Source of the DNA: Natrinema versiforme JCM 10478
Lineage (GTDB): Archaea > Halobacteriota > Halobacteria > Halobacteriales > Natrialbaceae
DNA length: 64,000 nucleotides
NCBI RefSeq assembly: GCF_000337195.1
Contig: NZ_AOID01000029.1
Coordinates: 62,001-126,000, forward strand
Direction: 5' to 3'
The notes beneath the pieces were generated by a model that was not told the origin of the DNA, searched no databases, and was given only the letters and a program-made list of their open reading frames with translations. Position numbers and translations under genes: made by a program. Below are positions 42,718 through 49,713 of this stretch, in pieces. The first letter of the stretch is position 1. Each line of letters opens with the position of its first letter.

Positions 42718-43917
42718 TCAGTTGGTCGTGATGACCTCGATCACGTCTCGAGATTCGACCTCGTAATCGCTGCCCAGTTGGCGGTTCGTCCGGCAGTCGA
42801 TCGCGTGCAGGAAGCCGTCGCCGATGTCGGAGTGGAGGCTGTAGGCGAAGTCCTCCGCGGTCGAGTTCGGCGGGATCAGGTAGCAGTCGGGCAGCACCTC
42901 GCCGCGTTCGTTCCCCAGTCCGTTCGCGCCGCCGGGGAAGACGGGGGTGACCCCGAGGACGTCGAAGAGCGCGGTTTCCAGCGCCGCCTGGACGCCCGTC
43001 GCGCCGAACTCGGAGAGGAAGTCCCGGATCTGCTCGAGTCCCTGTTCCTGATCGCCGGAGATGTCGCCCGTGATCTCGAAGTCGTCGTCGCCGGGTCGGT
43101 AGTCGACGACGCCGGCTCCGTCGGCGGATTTGAGGGCCTTCTCCGCGTGGGCGCTGCAGGGAACGATCGTCAGGTGATCGTAGTCGGGGTCGTTCGTGAT
43201 CTCCTCGTAGTTTGCCTGCGCCTCGGGGGTGTCCATCTTGTTCGCCGCGATGACCATCGGCTTGGTCTCCTTGCGGATCTCGCGGGCCAACTCGAGTTGG
43301 TCGTCCTCGTCCCACTCGTCGGGATCGAAGCCGACGTCGACGCGCCGAATGAGGCGTTTGATCTCGTCTTCGGTCGTCTTGAACGCGCTCATCTGTTCGG
43401 CGAGTTCCTCCTCGATGGCGTCGTCCTCGGTGGTGTAGCCCGTCTCGTATCGATTGATCCCCTTCTCCAAGACGCCGAGGTACCACTGGTCGAGTTCCTC
43501 TTCCAGGAACGCGATGTCGTCCCGCGGGTCGTGGCCCTCGGTGGGTTCGCCCTCGGCGTCCGTCTGCCCGGAGAAGTCGACGACGTGGACGAGCACGTCG
43601 GTCTCGTTCAGATCGGAGAGGAACTGGTTGCCCAGCCCGTTGCCCTCGTGTGCGCCGGGGATCAGCCCGGCCACGTCGACGAGTTTCGTCGGGACGAAGC
43701 GGGTCCCGTGGTCGCAGTACCCCACGTTCGGGGTACACTCCTCGTCGAATTCGGGTGCCGCACAGTCGACGCGGACATAGGCCTCGCCCACGCTGGGGTC
43801 GATGGTCGTGAACGGGTAGGCCCCTTCGGGAACGTCGTTCATCGTCGCCGCATTGAAGAAGGAGGACTTGCCGACGGAGGGTTTGCCGACGAGTCCGATC
43901 CGGTAACTCGTACTCAT
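42718..43917 (-). CDS. YchF/OBG-type GTPase with TGS domain (archaeal)
   Basis: 399 aa. G1 loop GKPSVGKSSFFNAATM (residues 11-26), G3 DVAGLIPGAHEGNGLGNQFL, G4 NKMD, and a C-terminal TGS domain (LPDCYLIPPNSTAEDFAYSLHSDIGDGFLHAIDCRTNRQLG). An insert CTPNVGYCDHGTRFVPTKL follows the switch region, as in archaeal MJ1332-like proteins. Binds the ribosome in known homologues; its exact role in archaea is open. The promoter box (CTAAACGGGTTT, 43941-43952, read on the minus strand) makes it nearly leaderless. A damaged copy of its 5' end lies 267 bp upstream. Confidence 0.93.
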   Translation of the reverse strand: MSTSYRIGLVGKPSVGKSSFFNAATMNDVPEGAYPFTTIDPSVGEAYVRVDCAAPEFDEECTPNVGYCDHGTRFVPTKLVDVAGLIPGAHEGNGLGNQFLSDLNETDVLVHVVDFSGQTDAEGEPTEGHDPRDDIAFLEEELDQWYLGVLEKGINRYETGYTTEDDAIEEELAEQMSAFKTTEDEIKRLIRRVDVGFDPDEWDEDDQLELAREIRKETKPMVIAANKMDTPEAQANYEEITNDPDYDHLTIVPCSAHAEKALKSADGAGVVDYRPGDDDFEITGDISGDQEQGLEQIRDFLSEFGATGVQAALETALFDVLGVTPVFPGGANGLGNERGEVLPDCYLIPPNSTAEDFAYSLHSDIGDGFLHAIDCRTNRQLGSDYEVESRDVIEVITTN

Positions 43918-43940
43918 TATCCGTCCCTCGAGCGGCCAGA

Positions 43941-43952
43941 CTAAACGGGTTT
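43941..43952 (-). promoter_or_regulatory. box A of the GTPase gene
   Basis: Minus-strand AAACCCGTTTAG, 24-35 nt upstream of the ATG at 43917; also kept in the damaged upstream copy at 44206-44217. Confidence 0.55.
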
Positions 43953-44063
43953 TGTTCCGATTCCAGGGTGCTACGGGTACTCCTGCCACACAGTTGTTCG
44001 AACCGTTCGATCGTTCGACACCCCGTCATCCCGAACTCTCGGGCACGTCGTTCATCGTCGCCG

Positions 44064-44090
44064 TCGCAGAATCGTTGTGCGATTCTGCGA
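44064..44090. repeat. hairpin 1 of the insert in the GTPase duplication
   Basis: Arms TCGCAGAATCG and CGATTCTGCGA, perfect 11 bp, loop TTGTG. Part of about 53 bp absent from the functional copy. Confidence 0.75.
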
Positions 44091-44091
44091 T

Positions 44092-44114
44092 CCGTCAGTG
44101 CGGAGCGCTGACGG
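44092..44114. repeat. hairpin 2 of the insert in the GTPase duplication
   Basis: Arms CCGTCAGTGC and GCGCTGACGG with one G:T-type mismatch, loop GGA. It follows hairpin 1 by one base. Confidence 0.7.
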
Positions 44115-44319
44115 CGGCATTGAAGAAGGAGGACTTGCCGACGGAGGGGTTGCCGACGAGTCCGATCCGGTAACTCGTACTCAGTATCCCTTCTGGACGG
44201 GGGGCCTAAACGGGTTTCTGTCCGGTAGCCGCGTGGTATATCCATCCCTGCCACAGCGTCGTCGCCGCTCTCGCTGATCCGACGAACAGGTCAGACCCGC
44301 AGTCGCCCGCGACTCGAGC

Positions 44320-45387
44320 CTATTCGAGAACAGTAGCTAACGCGTCCATCGTCCGATCGACGCGGTCGACGCGCGCGTTGTGACCCATGTGACCGATGCG
44401 GAGGATATCGTCCTCGAGGTCGCCGAGTCCGGTCGCGAGGACGATATCGTGATTCTCGGCGAGCGTTCGCTGCAGGGCCGTCGCGCTCTCGCCGACCTCG
44501 AGCGCGGTCACGGTCGGCGACGGCGTCGCCTCGTCGGGGTACAGCGACAGGCCGAGATCCGCGGCCCGCTCGCGACAGCGCGCGGCGGCGTCCTCGTGGC
44601 GCTCGAAGACCGACTCGAGGCCCTCCTCGCACAGCAGGTCGGTCGCCGCGTCGAGCCCGTACAGGTTCGACGCGAGGTGCGTGTAGGGGAACCACTCGTC
44701 GGCGGCGGCGTCGCGCCACGGCTCGAGGTCGGTGTACAAACTGTCGGTCTCGAAGGACTCGATCTTCTCCCACGCGCGGTCGCTGATCGAACAGACCGTC
44801 AGTCCCGGCGGCGCGCTGAAACACTTCTGGGACGCGCCGAGGCAGACGTCGATCCGGTCGGTCGGCACCGGCGTCCCGCCGAGCGAGGAGACGGCGTCGA
44901 CGACGCTAATGACGCCGTGTTCCTCGAGCGCGTCGAGAATGGGCTCGATATCGTTCACCGTGCCCGTCGGCGTCTCGCAGTGGACCAGCGTTGCCACGTC
45001 GAACGACTCGTCGGCGAGCAGGGCCTCGACTCGCTCGCGATCGAGCGGGTCCCGCCACGGGGCGTCACAGACCACGGCCTCGCCGCCGGCCATGTCGACG
45101 AAGTCCGCAAACCCCTCGCCGTAGAGGCCGTTCGCGATGCACAGCACTCGATCGCCCGGTTCGACCAGCGAGGCGACGGCGGCCTCGAGACCGAGGATGC
45201 CCTCGCCGCCGAGGATCGCGATGTCGTCGTCGCCGTAGATCGCCTCGAGTTTGGCCGTCAGGTCGCGGTAGAACTCGAAGAACGCGGGTTCGACATCGGG
45301 ATTGGGCGTCGGCTCGCTCATCCGTTCGCGGACGGCTGCGGGCACTTCCGTCGGCCCGGGGGTCATGCGCAGTCGATCGTCGCTCAT
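44320..45387 (-). CDS. class V aminotransferase (serine/alanine-glyoxylate type)
   Basis: 355 aa PLP enzyme. RMTPGPTEVPAAVRERM opens the fold, GEGILGLEAAVASLVEPGDRVLCIANGLYGEGFADFV binds PLP phosphate, HCETPTGTVNDI and VVDAVSSLGGTPV supply the Asp, and the Schiff-base Lys is in LGASQKCFSAPPGL. It is close to serine-pyruvate or alanine-glyoxylate aminotransferases and (S)-phosphoserine-like members; exact amino donor is not clear. The start MSDDRLRMTPGP is chosen over a large upstream antisense extension. Confidence 0.9.
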   Translation of the reverse strand: MSDDRLRMTPGPTEVPAAVRERMSEPTPNPDVEPAFFEFYRDLTAKLEAIYGDDDIAILGGEGILGLEAAVASLVEPGDRVLCIANGLYGEGFADFVDMAGGEAVVCDAPWRDPLDRERVEALLADESFDVATLVHCETPTGTVNDIEPILDALEEHGVISVVDAVSSLGGTPVPTDRIDVCLGASQKCFSAPPGLTVCSISDRAWEKIESFETDSLYTDLEPWRDAAADEWFPYTHLASNLYGLDAATDLLCEEGLESVFERHEDAAARCRERAADLGLSLYPDEATPSPTVTALEVGESATALQRTLAENHDIVLATGLGDLEDDILRIGHMGHNARVDRVDRTMDALATVLE

Positions 45388-45504
45388 ACGCGGGACACCG
45401 GCGCGTTCGGCCATAAAACCACTCGAGACGACGGCCGGTCCCGTTCGAGCGGGCCCGGGAAAACGGGTATCAACCCGGCCGTCGTCGGGTACACCGAGTC
45501 CGCC

Positions 45505-46182
45505 ATGGCTGACCCTGACCCACGGTGCGCTGCGGGCGACCGGACGATCTCCCATCCCGCATTCGCCGCGCTGTACGATCGGTTGCTGCCGGATCGATTC
45601 CTGATCGGCCCGCACCGCGAGTACCTCGCGGCCGACCTCTCCGGGCGCGTCCTCGATCTGGGCGCGGGCAGCGGCCCGATGTTTCCCTACGCCGCCGACG
45701 CGGGCGGAGACGACCTCGCATACCACGCGGTCGAACCGGACCCGAACAGGCGACGCCGGGCCGCCCGCAAGGCAAAGCGCACGGACTTGTCGGTCACCCT
45801 CCGCGACGCTCGCGGCGAGTCGCTGCCCTACGCCGACGACAGCTTCGATGTCGTGCTCTCCGGGCTGGTCTTCTGTACCATCGGCGACCCCGACGCCGCG
45901 CTCGAGGAAGTCGCCCGCGTCCTGCGGCCGGGTGGGGAACTGCGCTTCCTCGAGCACGTCCGCAACGACGGCTGGCGCGCGCGGGCCCAAGACCGGCTGA
46001 CGCCGCTGTGGGAACGGGCCGCCGGCGGCTGTCAGTTGAACCGCGAGACGGTCGCACGCTTTGTCGGCCACGACGCGTTCGGCGTGCTCGAGATCGAGCG
46101 GACCGGCGTCGGAATCTTCCCGGTGACGCCGGTCGTCCGCGGGCGGCTCCGACGGCGGGACGGGGAGTTCTCGATCCGGTAG
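45505..46182 (+). CDS. SAM-dependent class I methyltransferase
   Basis: 225 aa. Motif I VLDLGAGSGPMFPYAADAG, motif II AVEPDPNRRRRAARKA, and the UbiE/COQ5-like SLPYADDSFDVVLSGLVFCTIGDPDAALEEVARVLRPGGELRFLEHVR. Residues 170-225 are a variable substrate cap (WERAAGGCQLNRETV). Probably methylates a small molecule or quinone/lipid. Divergent from the class V aminotransferase gene. Start ATG at MADPDPRC. Confidence 0.87.
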   Translation: MADPDPRCAAGDRTISHPAFAALYDRLLPDRFLIGPHREYLAADLSGRVLDLGAGSGPMFPYAADAGGDDLAYHAVEPDPNRRRRAARKAKRTDLSVTLRDARGESLPYADDSFDVVLSGLVFCTIGDPDAALEEVARVLRPGGELRFLEHVRNDGWRARAQDRLTPLWERAAGGCQLNRETVARFVGHDAFGVLEIERTGVGIFPVTPVVRGRLRRRDGEFSIR

Positions 46183-46398
46183 CGGTTCTCCGATCGGACC
46201 GCCACGGACCCGTGGGAGCCGATGAGCCGCTGCCAGTGGGACTGTCGGACATACTCGAGGAGATCTAGTGCCGATCGACGATTTTCCTGCGACCCGCTCG
46301 CGGCTGCCAGTTGCCAATCGCGACGCTGGGTCCGTCTTCGGGCTCGAGCGGCCGACGAGTTCCGCCGTGGTCGTCGAAGAAGAGGGTGATCCGCCCCG

Positions 46399-47175
46399 TT
46401 ACCGAACCGTATCCGGAATCCGCTCGATGACGTCCGTCGCGACGACACCCGAGCCGTACTCGGCCGTCGCGAGTTCGCCGCTCTTGCCGAGGATCCACGC
46501 GCCGAGTTCGGCGGCCTCGCGGCGGACCATCCCCTGACCGAGCAGCGACGCCACGATCCCGGCCAGCGTATCCCCGGTCCCGGCGACGGTCATCGCCGAC
46601 GTTCCGGTCTCGTTTTCGATCCGTTCGCCCTCGGCGACGATCTCGTCGACGTCTCCCGTGAGCGCGATGACCGCTCCCGTCTCCTCGGAGAACGCCTCGA
46701 GCGAGCCGTAGGCCTCGTAGATCGGATCGTCCTCGGAGCCACTGGGCGTCAGAATCGCGTTCGAGAGGTCGGCCTCGAGGGCGGGTTCGATCGCCAGCGC
46801 GTCGATGATGGTCGGCACCTCGATGCGCTCGACCGCCTCGCGAACCGCCTCTGGTTCGGCGTCGACGAGGCCGGGACCGATCACGACGGCGTCGGCCCAC
46901 TCGCTGACCTCGACGGTCCGTTCGACGGCACCGTCGGAAAACGCCTCGTCCCCGTAGTGGTCGACGAGTAGGTTCGGCGAGTGACCCGCGACGATCTCGT
47001 AGATCGGTTCGGCGACGAACGCCCGGACGTGATCCGAGCCCGTCCGGAGCGCCGCCCGCCCCACGAGTGCGGGCTGGTTCGGATACGCGACGCTCCCGGC
47101 GACGATCCCGACCCGGCCGTTGTCGTGTCCGGACTCCTCCGAGACGTTCGAGAGCGTTTGCTGGAGCCGTGCCAT
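46399..47175 (-). CDS. nnrD: ADP-dependent NAD(P)H-hydrate dehydratase
   Basis: 258 aa, stand-alone NnrD without the epimerase half. It repairs hydrated NADH/NADPH using ADP. GRVGIVAGSVAYPNQPALVGRAALRTGSDHVRAFV is the ribokinase-like start, VVIGPGLVDAE and the late TVAGTGDTLAGIVASLLGQGMVRREAAELGAWILG carry the phosphate-binding and catalytic motif. Start chosen at MARLQQTLSNVSE. Divergent from the phosphoribosyltransferase gene. Confidence 0.88.
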   Translation of the reverse strand: MARLQQTLSNVSEESGHDNGRVGIVAGSVAYPNQPALVGRAALRTGSDHVRAFVAEPIYEIVAGHSPNLLVDHYGDEAFSDGAVERTVEVSEWADAVVIGPGLVDAEPEAVREAVERIEVPTIIDALAIEPALEADLSNAILTPSGSEDDPIYEAYGSLEAFSEETGAVIALTGDVDEIVAEGERIENETGTSAMTVAGTGDTLAGIVASLLGQGMVRREAAELGAWILGKSGELATAEYGSGVVATDVIERIPDTVR

Positions 47176-47311
47176 ACGCACCGTCCCGAACGACGCCGTG
47201 TAGGCGTTCGGCAGGCGAATTCCGGTCCGCCATCGCTGCTCGATCCGGCTTGCGACCCCGGCGTGTGCGACGCAAGCCCATAGTGCGTTGCCGTCGTAGT
47301 TCCGACGGACC

Positions 47312-47938
47312 ATGTTCGACGACAGAACCGACGCCGGCGACCGCCTCGCAGCGGCCCTCGAGGCCCGCGGGCTCGAGGCCGACGTCGTCCTCGGGATTCC
47401 CCGCGGTGCCCTGCCCGTCGCGCGGCCGGTCGCCGACGCGCTCGGAGCCGACCTCGACGTGGTCGTGGCGCGCAAGCTGGGCGCGCCCCACAACCCGGAG
47501 GTGGCGCTGGGCGCGGTCGCCAGCGACGGCAGCGTCTGGTACAACGACGACCTGCTCGAGCGGGTGAGCCCCTCCGAGGAGGACCTCGCTGAGATCCGGG
47601 CTGAGGAGGCCAAAAACGCACGCGAGAAAGTGGATCGGTACCGCGACACGGACGGTCTGCCCGATCTGGAGGGACAGCGAGTCTTGATCGTTGACGACGG
47701 CGTCGCGACCGGCGCGACCGCAACTGCCTGTCTCCGACAGGTCCAGGAGAGCGGGGCCGACTGGGTCGGGCTGGCCGTCCCCGTCGGCTCCCCGCGGTCG
47801 ATGGACGCCCTCGAGCGGGAGGCCGACGATGTGATCGCGCTGGAGACGCCCGCCGACTTCCGCGCCGTCGGCCGGTACTACCGCGATTTCGGGCAGGTGA
47901 CCGACGAGGAGGCCCTCGAGTACCTCGATCGGGAGTAG
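47312..47938 (+). CDS. phosphoribosyltransferase family protein
   Basis: 208 aa. Type I PRTase: VVLGIPRGALPVARPVADALGADLDVVVARKLGAPHNPEVALGAV and the PRPP loop VLIVDDGVATGATATACLRQV. The extended N-terminal region and ending YYRDFGQVTDEEALEYLDRE match the ComF-unrelated PRTase proteins often next to dienelactone-hydrolase-like genes. Substrate base is not known. Start ATG just 136 nt from nnrD on the other strand, a shared promoter region. Confidence 0.9.
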   Translation: MFDDRTDAGDRLAAALEARGLEADVVLGIPRGALPVARPVADALGADLDVVVARKLGAPHNPEVALGAVASDGSVWYNDDLLERVSPSEEDLAEIRAEEAKNAREKVDRYRDTDGLPDLEGQRVLIVDDGVATGATATACLRQVQESGADWVGLAVPVGSPRSMDALEREADDVIALETPADFRAVGRYYRDFGQVTDEEALEYLDRE

Positions 47939-48085
47939 GGGGCCGCCTCGAGTGCCGACGGGGTGCCGCGCGCCGTCGAATGCTGCTGGCGAATCCAGTC
48001 GTTCCCGGTAGGGGCGTAGAAAGACCGCTCCGGTCGCGCCCGCTGCGACCGACACCCGTTCACCGCTCGAGTTCCTACGGGACCT

Positions 48086-48742
48086 ATGCGCGTTGCCGTC
48101 ACCGTCGACGACCGGGAGCCGGCCGGGCTCGTCGAGGCGGTTCGGTCCCACCCCGACGTGATCGAGGTCACCGTCGAACGGCTGGCGACCGGCGACCTCG
48201 CGATCGACTCGGTCGGTATCGAACGGAAAACGCCCCGCGACTACGTCACCAGCGCCATGGGTCGGGGCGGCTCGGACCTCGCGGATCAGGTCGAGCGGAT
48301 GGCCGCCGCCTACGACCACTCGTACGTCTTGCTCGAGGGGGATTTCGCCGACCTCGAGTCGCTCCGAACGAACGTGTCACCGGCGTCGATCCGGGGGTCG
48401 ATGGCATCGATCACCGCCCGGCAGGGAGTGCCGGTCATCCCCTGTACGGACCGCACGCACCTGATCGACTTCGCGATCCGCCTCGGGCGAAAGCACGCGG
48501 AGAACCCGACGAATCAGCAGCTTCCGGTTGGCTCCGTTCCCAGCCGGCGCGAACCGACGACCAAGCGGATGTACGGCTGTATCGAGGGGATCGGCCCCGA
48601 ACTCGCGGCGACGCTGTACGACCGGTATCCGACCGTCGAAGCGCTGCTCGAGGCGAGGATCGACGAACTCACGGGAATCGACGGGATCGGGCCGACCCGG
48701 GCGGAGACGATTCACGCCGCGTTCCGAGACGACGGCCCGTGA
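48086..48742 (+). CDS. ERCC4-domain (XPF-like) nuclease with HhH
   Basis: 218 aa. The nuclease domain (1-145) carries TVDDREPAGLVEAV and the V-G-I-E-R-K-TPRDY active-site motif (E/RK...D) with LLEGDFADLESLRTN. The helix-hairpin-helix part (160-218, GIGPELAATLYDRYPTVEALLEARIDELTGIDGIGPTRAETIHAAF) binds DNA. No helicase domain, so it resembles the short crenarchaeal XPF-like endonucleases for flap or 3' overhang DNA. The haloarchaeal Hef homologue is longer, so this is a separate paralogue. Confidence 0.88.
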   Translation: MRVAVTVDDREPAGLVEAVRSHPDVIEVTVERLATGDLAIDSVGIERKTPRDYVTSAMGRGGSDLADQVERMAAAYDHSYVLLEGDFADLESLRTNVSPASIRGSMASITARQGVPVIPCTDRTHLIDFAIRLGRKHAENPTNQQLPVGSVPSRREPTTKRMYGCIEGIGPELAATLYDRYPTVEALLEARIDELTGIDGIGPTRAETIHAAFRDDGP

Positions 48743-48775
48743 GAGAAAAGTGGGCGTTGGTACCTCCCGAAGCGT

Positions 48776-48949
48776 CTACCGGCAGTCCTCGAGCGAGACG
48801 GCGTCGGCCTCGCTCATGGCGATCCAGCTGTCGTCCCGAGCGATGTTCGCGACGACGAGATGCGGGTTTCCGTCGATCTCGTCGACGGCTGCGACGACAT
48901 CTCCTGCCTCGTCCGATCGGCTCCCGATCGACCCTACTTCGGGCATCAT
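48776..48949 (-). CDS. small conserved haloarchaeal protein, unknown
   Basis: 57 aa (two adjacent ATGs; first used). GDVVAAVDEIDGNPHLVVANIARDDSWIAMSEADAVSLEDCR has a regular strand-turn pattern seen in a family of haloarchaeal 55-65-residue proteins. No cysteines except one at the end. Function unknown. Lies convergent with the ERCC4 nuclease gene. Confidence 0.7.
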   Translation of the reverse strand: MMPEVGSIGSRSDEAGDVVAAVDEIDGNPHLVVANIARDDSWIAMSEADAVSLEDCR

Positions 48950-49185
48950 AGTCGGAAATAACACGCCACCGATCATGAATGTATCGATACGTGCCGGATA
49001 GGTGGTTGAATACTCGAGAAAATTCGATATACTTCTGTATATCCCAAATCAAATCGGAGAGAAGTTAGACGGGGGTGCGGCAGGAGCGAACTGCCCGTCC
49101 GAATCGTCGGGTCGTCAGGCGACCTTCGACCACACGTTTCGGAGCGGAAGCCACTCGTTCTCGGCTCGAGCGCTCCGAAGGAGCG

Positions 49186-49392
49186 TTACTCGTCAGCAAC
49201 GACCGACCGGACGTGCCCGACGGCACCGCTCTTGAGTTTGACGTGCGGTCCCTCGGGGTCGTCGCCGTGGATCGTTCCGATCTCGCCGATGATCGGCTCC
49301 GTGTCCTCGGATTTAGGGTCCGCGTCGTCCTGGACGATTTCGACGGTGATGCCCTGTCGGAGTTCCTCGGCGGTCGGTCGGTCGTTCGACAT
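49186..49392 (-). CDS. YwbE-like (DUF2196) protein
   Basis: 68 aa. Begins SNDRPTAEELRQGITVEIVQDDADPKSEDTEPIIGEIGTIHGDDPEGPHVKLKSGAVGHVRSVVADE, i.e. the YwbE pattern (an RNA-binding-looking KOW-like beta barrel: GxIG...HPHGIKVRL in bacteria). The PEGPHVKLKSGAVGHV block is the diagnostic part. Function unknown in bacteria and archaea. A dozen acidic residues reflect halophily. Confidence 0.85.
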   Translation of the reverse strand: MSNDRPTAEELRQGITVEIVQDDADPKSEDTEPIIGEIGTIHGDDPEGPHVKLKSGAVGHVRSVVADE

Positions 49393-49713
49393 AGATGGTG
49401 GTGGGCCGGGTATCTCGAAAAACGTAGTGCCTGCATTCGACCGTTCAGTTCGGGGCCCCTCTCGAGGCCGCGATCCGTCGCTTGCGAGCAGTTCTCGGCC
49501 GTCGAACCGGTCGCCGTATCGCCATTGTCCGAGCGTCTGAATCGTATCCCACCGGATGGCTTATCCGACTGTGTCCAGTCTCTGTTGGTAGCAACCGACG
49601 TGGGCTGAGCGACAATCTCACGCTCTCCCTGCCGTCCGACCCGCCATCTGACGGTCGCGCGACAACTGGGTGACAGCGGTGCCGAACGATCGACTGCGAC
49701 CCAACAATCTCAC
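49393..49713. other. intergenic region before the histidine kinase
   Basis: No gene. It holds a 10-bp direct repeat ACAATCTCAC at 49612-49621 and 49704-49713, the second copy touching the kinase ATG, and a weak box-A-like GGCTTATCC near 49557. Confidence 0.4.

Larger units (their letters stand above)
44041..44217 (-). pseudogene. partial 5' duplication of the YchF-like GTPase gene
   Basis: Bases 44118-44184 match 43851-43917 (start codon and first 22 codons of the functional gene) with 2 mismatches in 67. One changes the ATG to CTG, the other Lys to Asn in the G1 loop (GLVGNPSVGKSSFFNA). The box A CTAAACGGGTTT is also duplicated. A short piece homologous to the MNDVP region (44041-44063) follows after a palindromic insert at 44064-44116 that brings in a stop. 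It is therefore not a gene, but it could act as a second promoter plus a structured leader for the intact copy downstream. Confidence 0.85.

Noticed and set aside
46265-48319. Minus-strand frame of 684 codons
   Set aside because: Runs across the phosphoribosyltransferase and ERCC4 genes in antisense; Arg-rich shadow. The 45-codon end near 46265-46400 looks somewhat protein-like but has no start codon.
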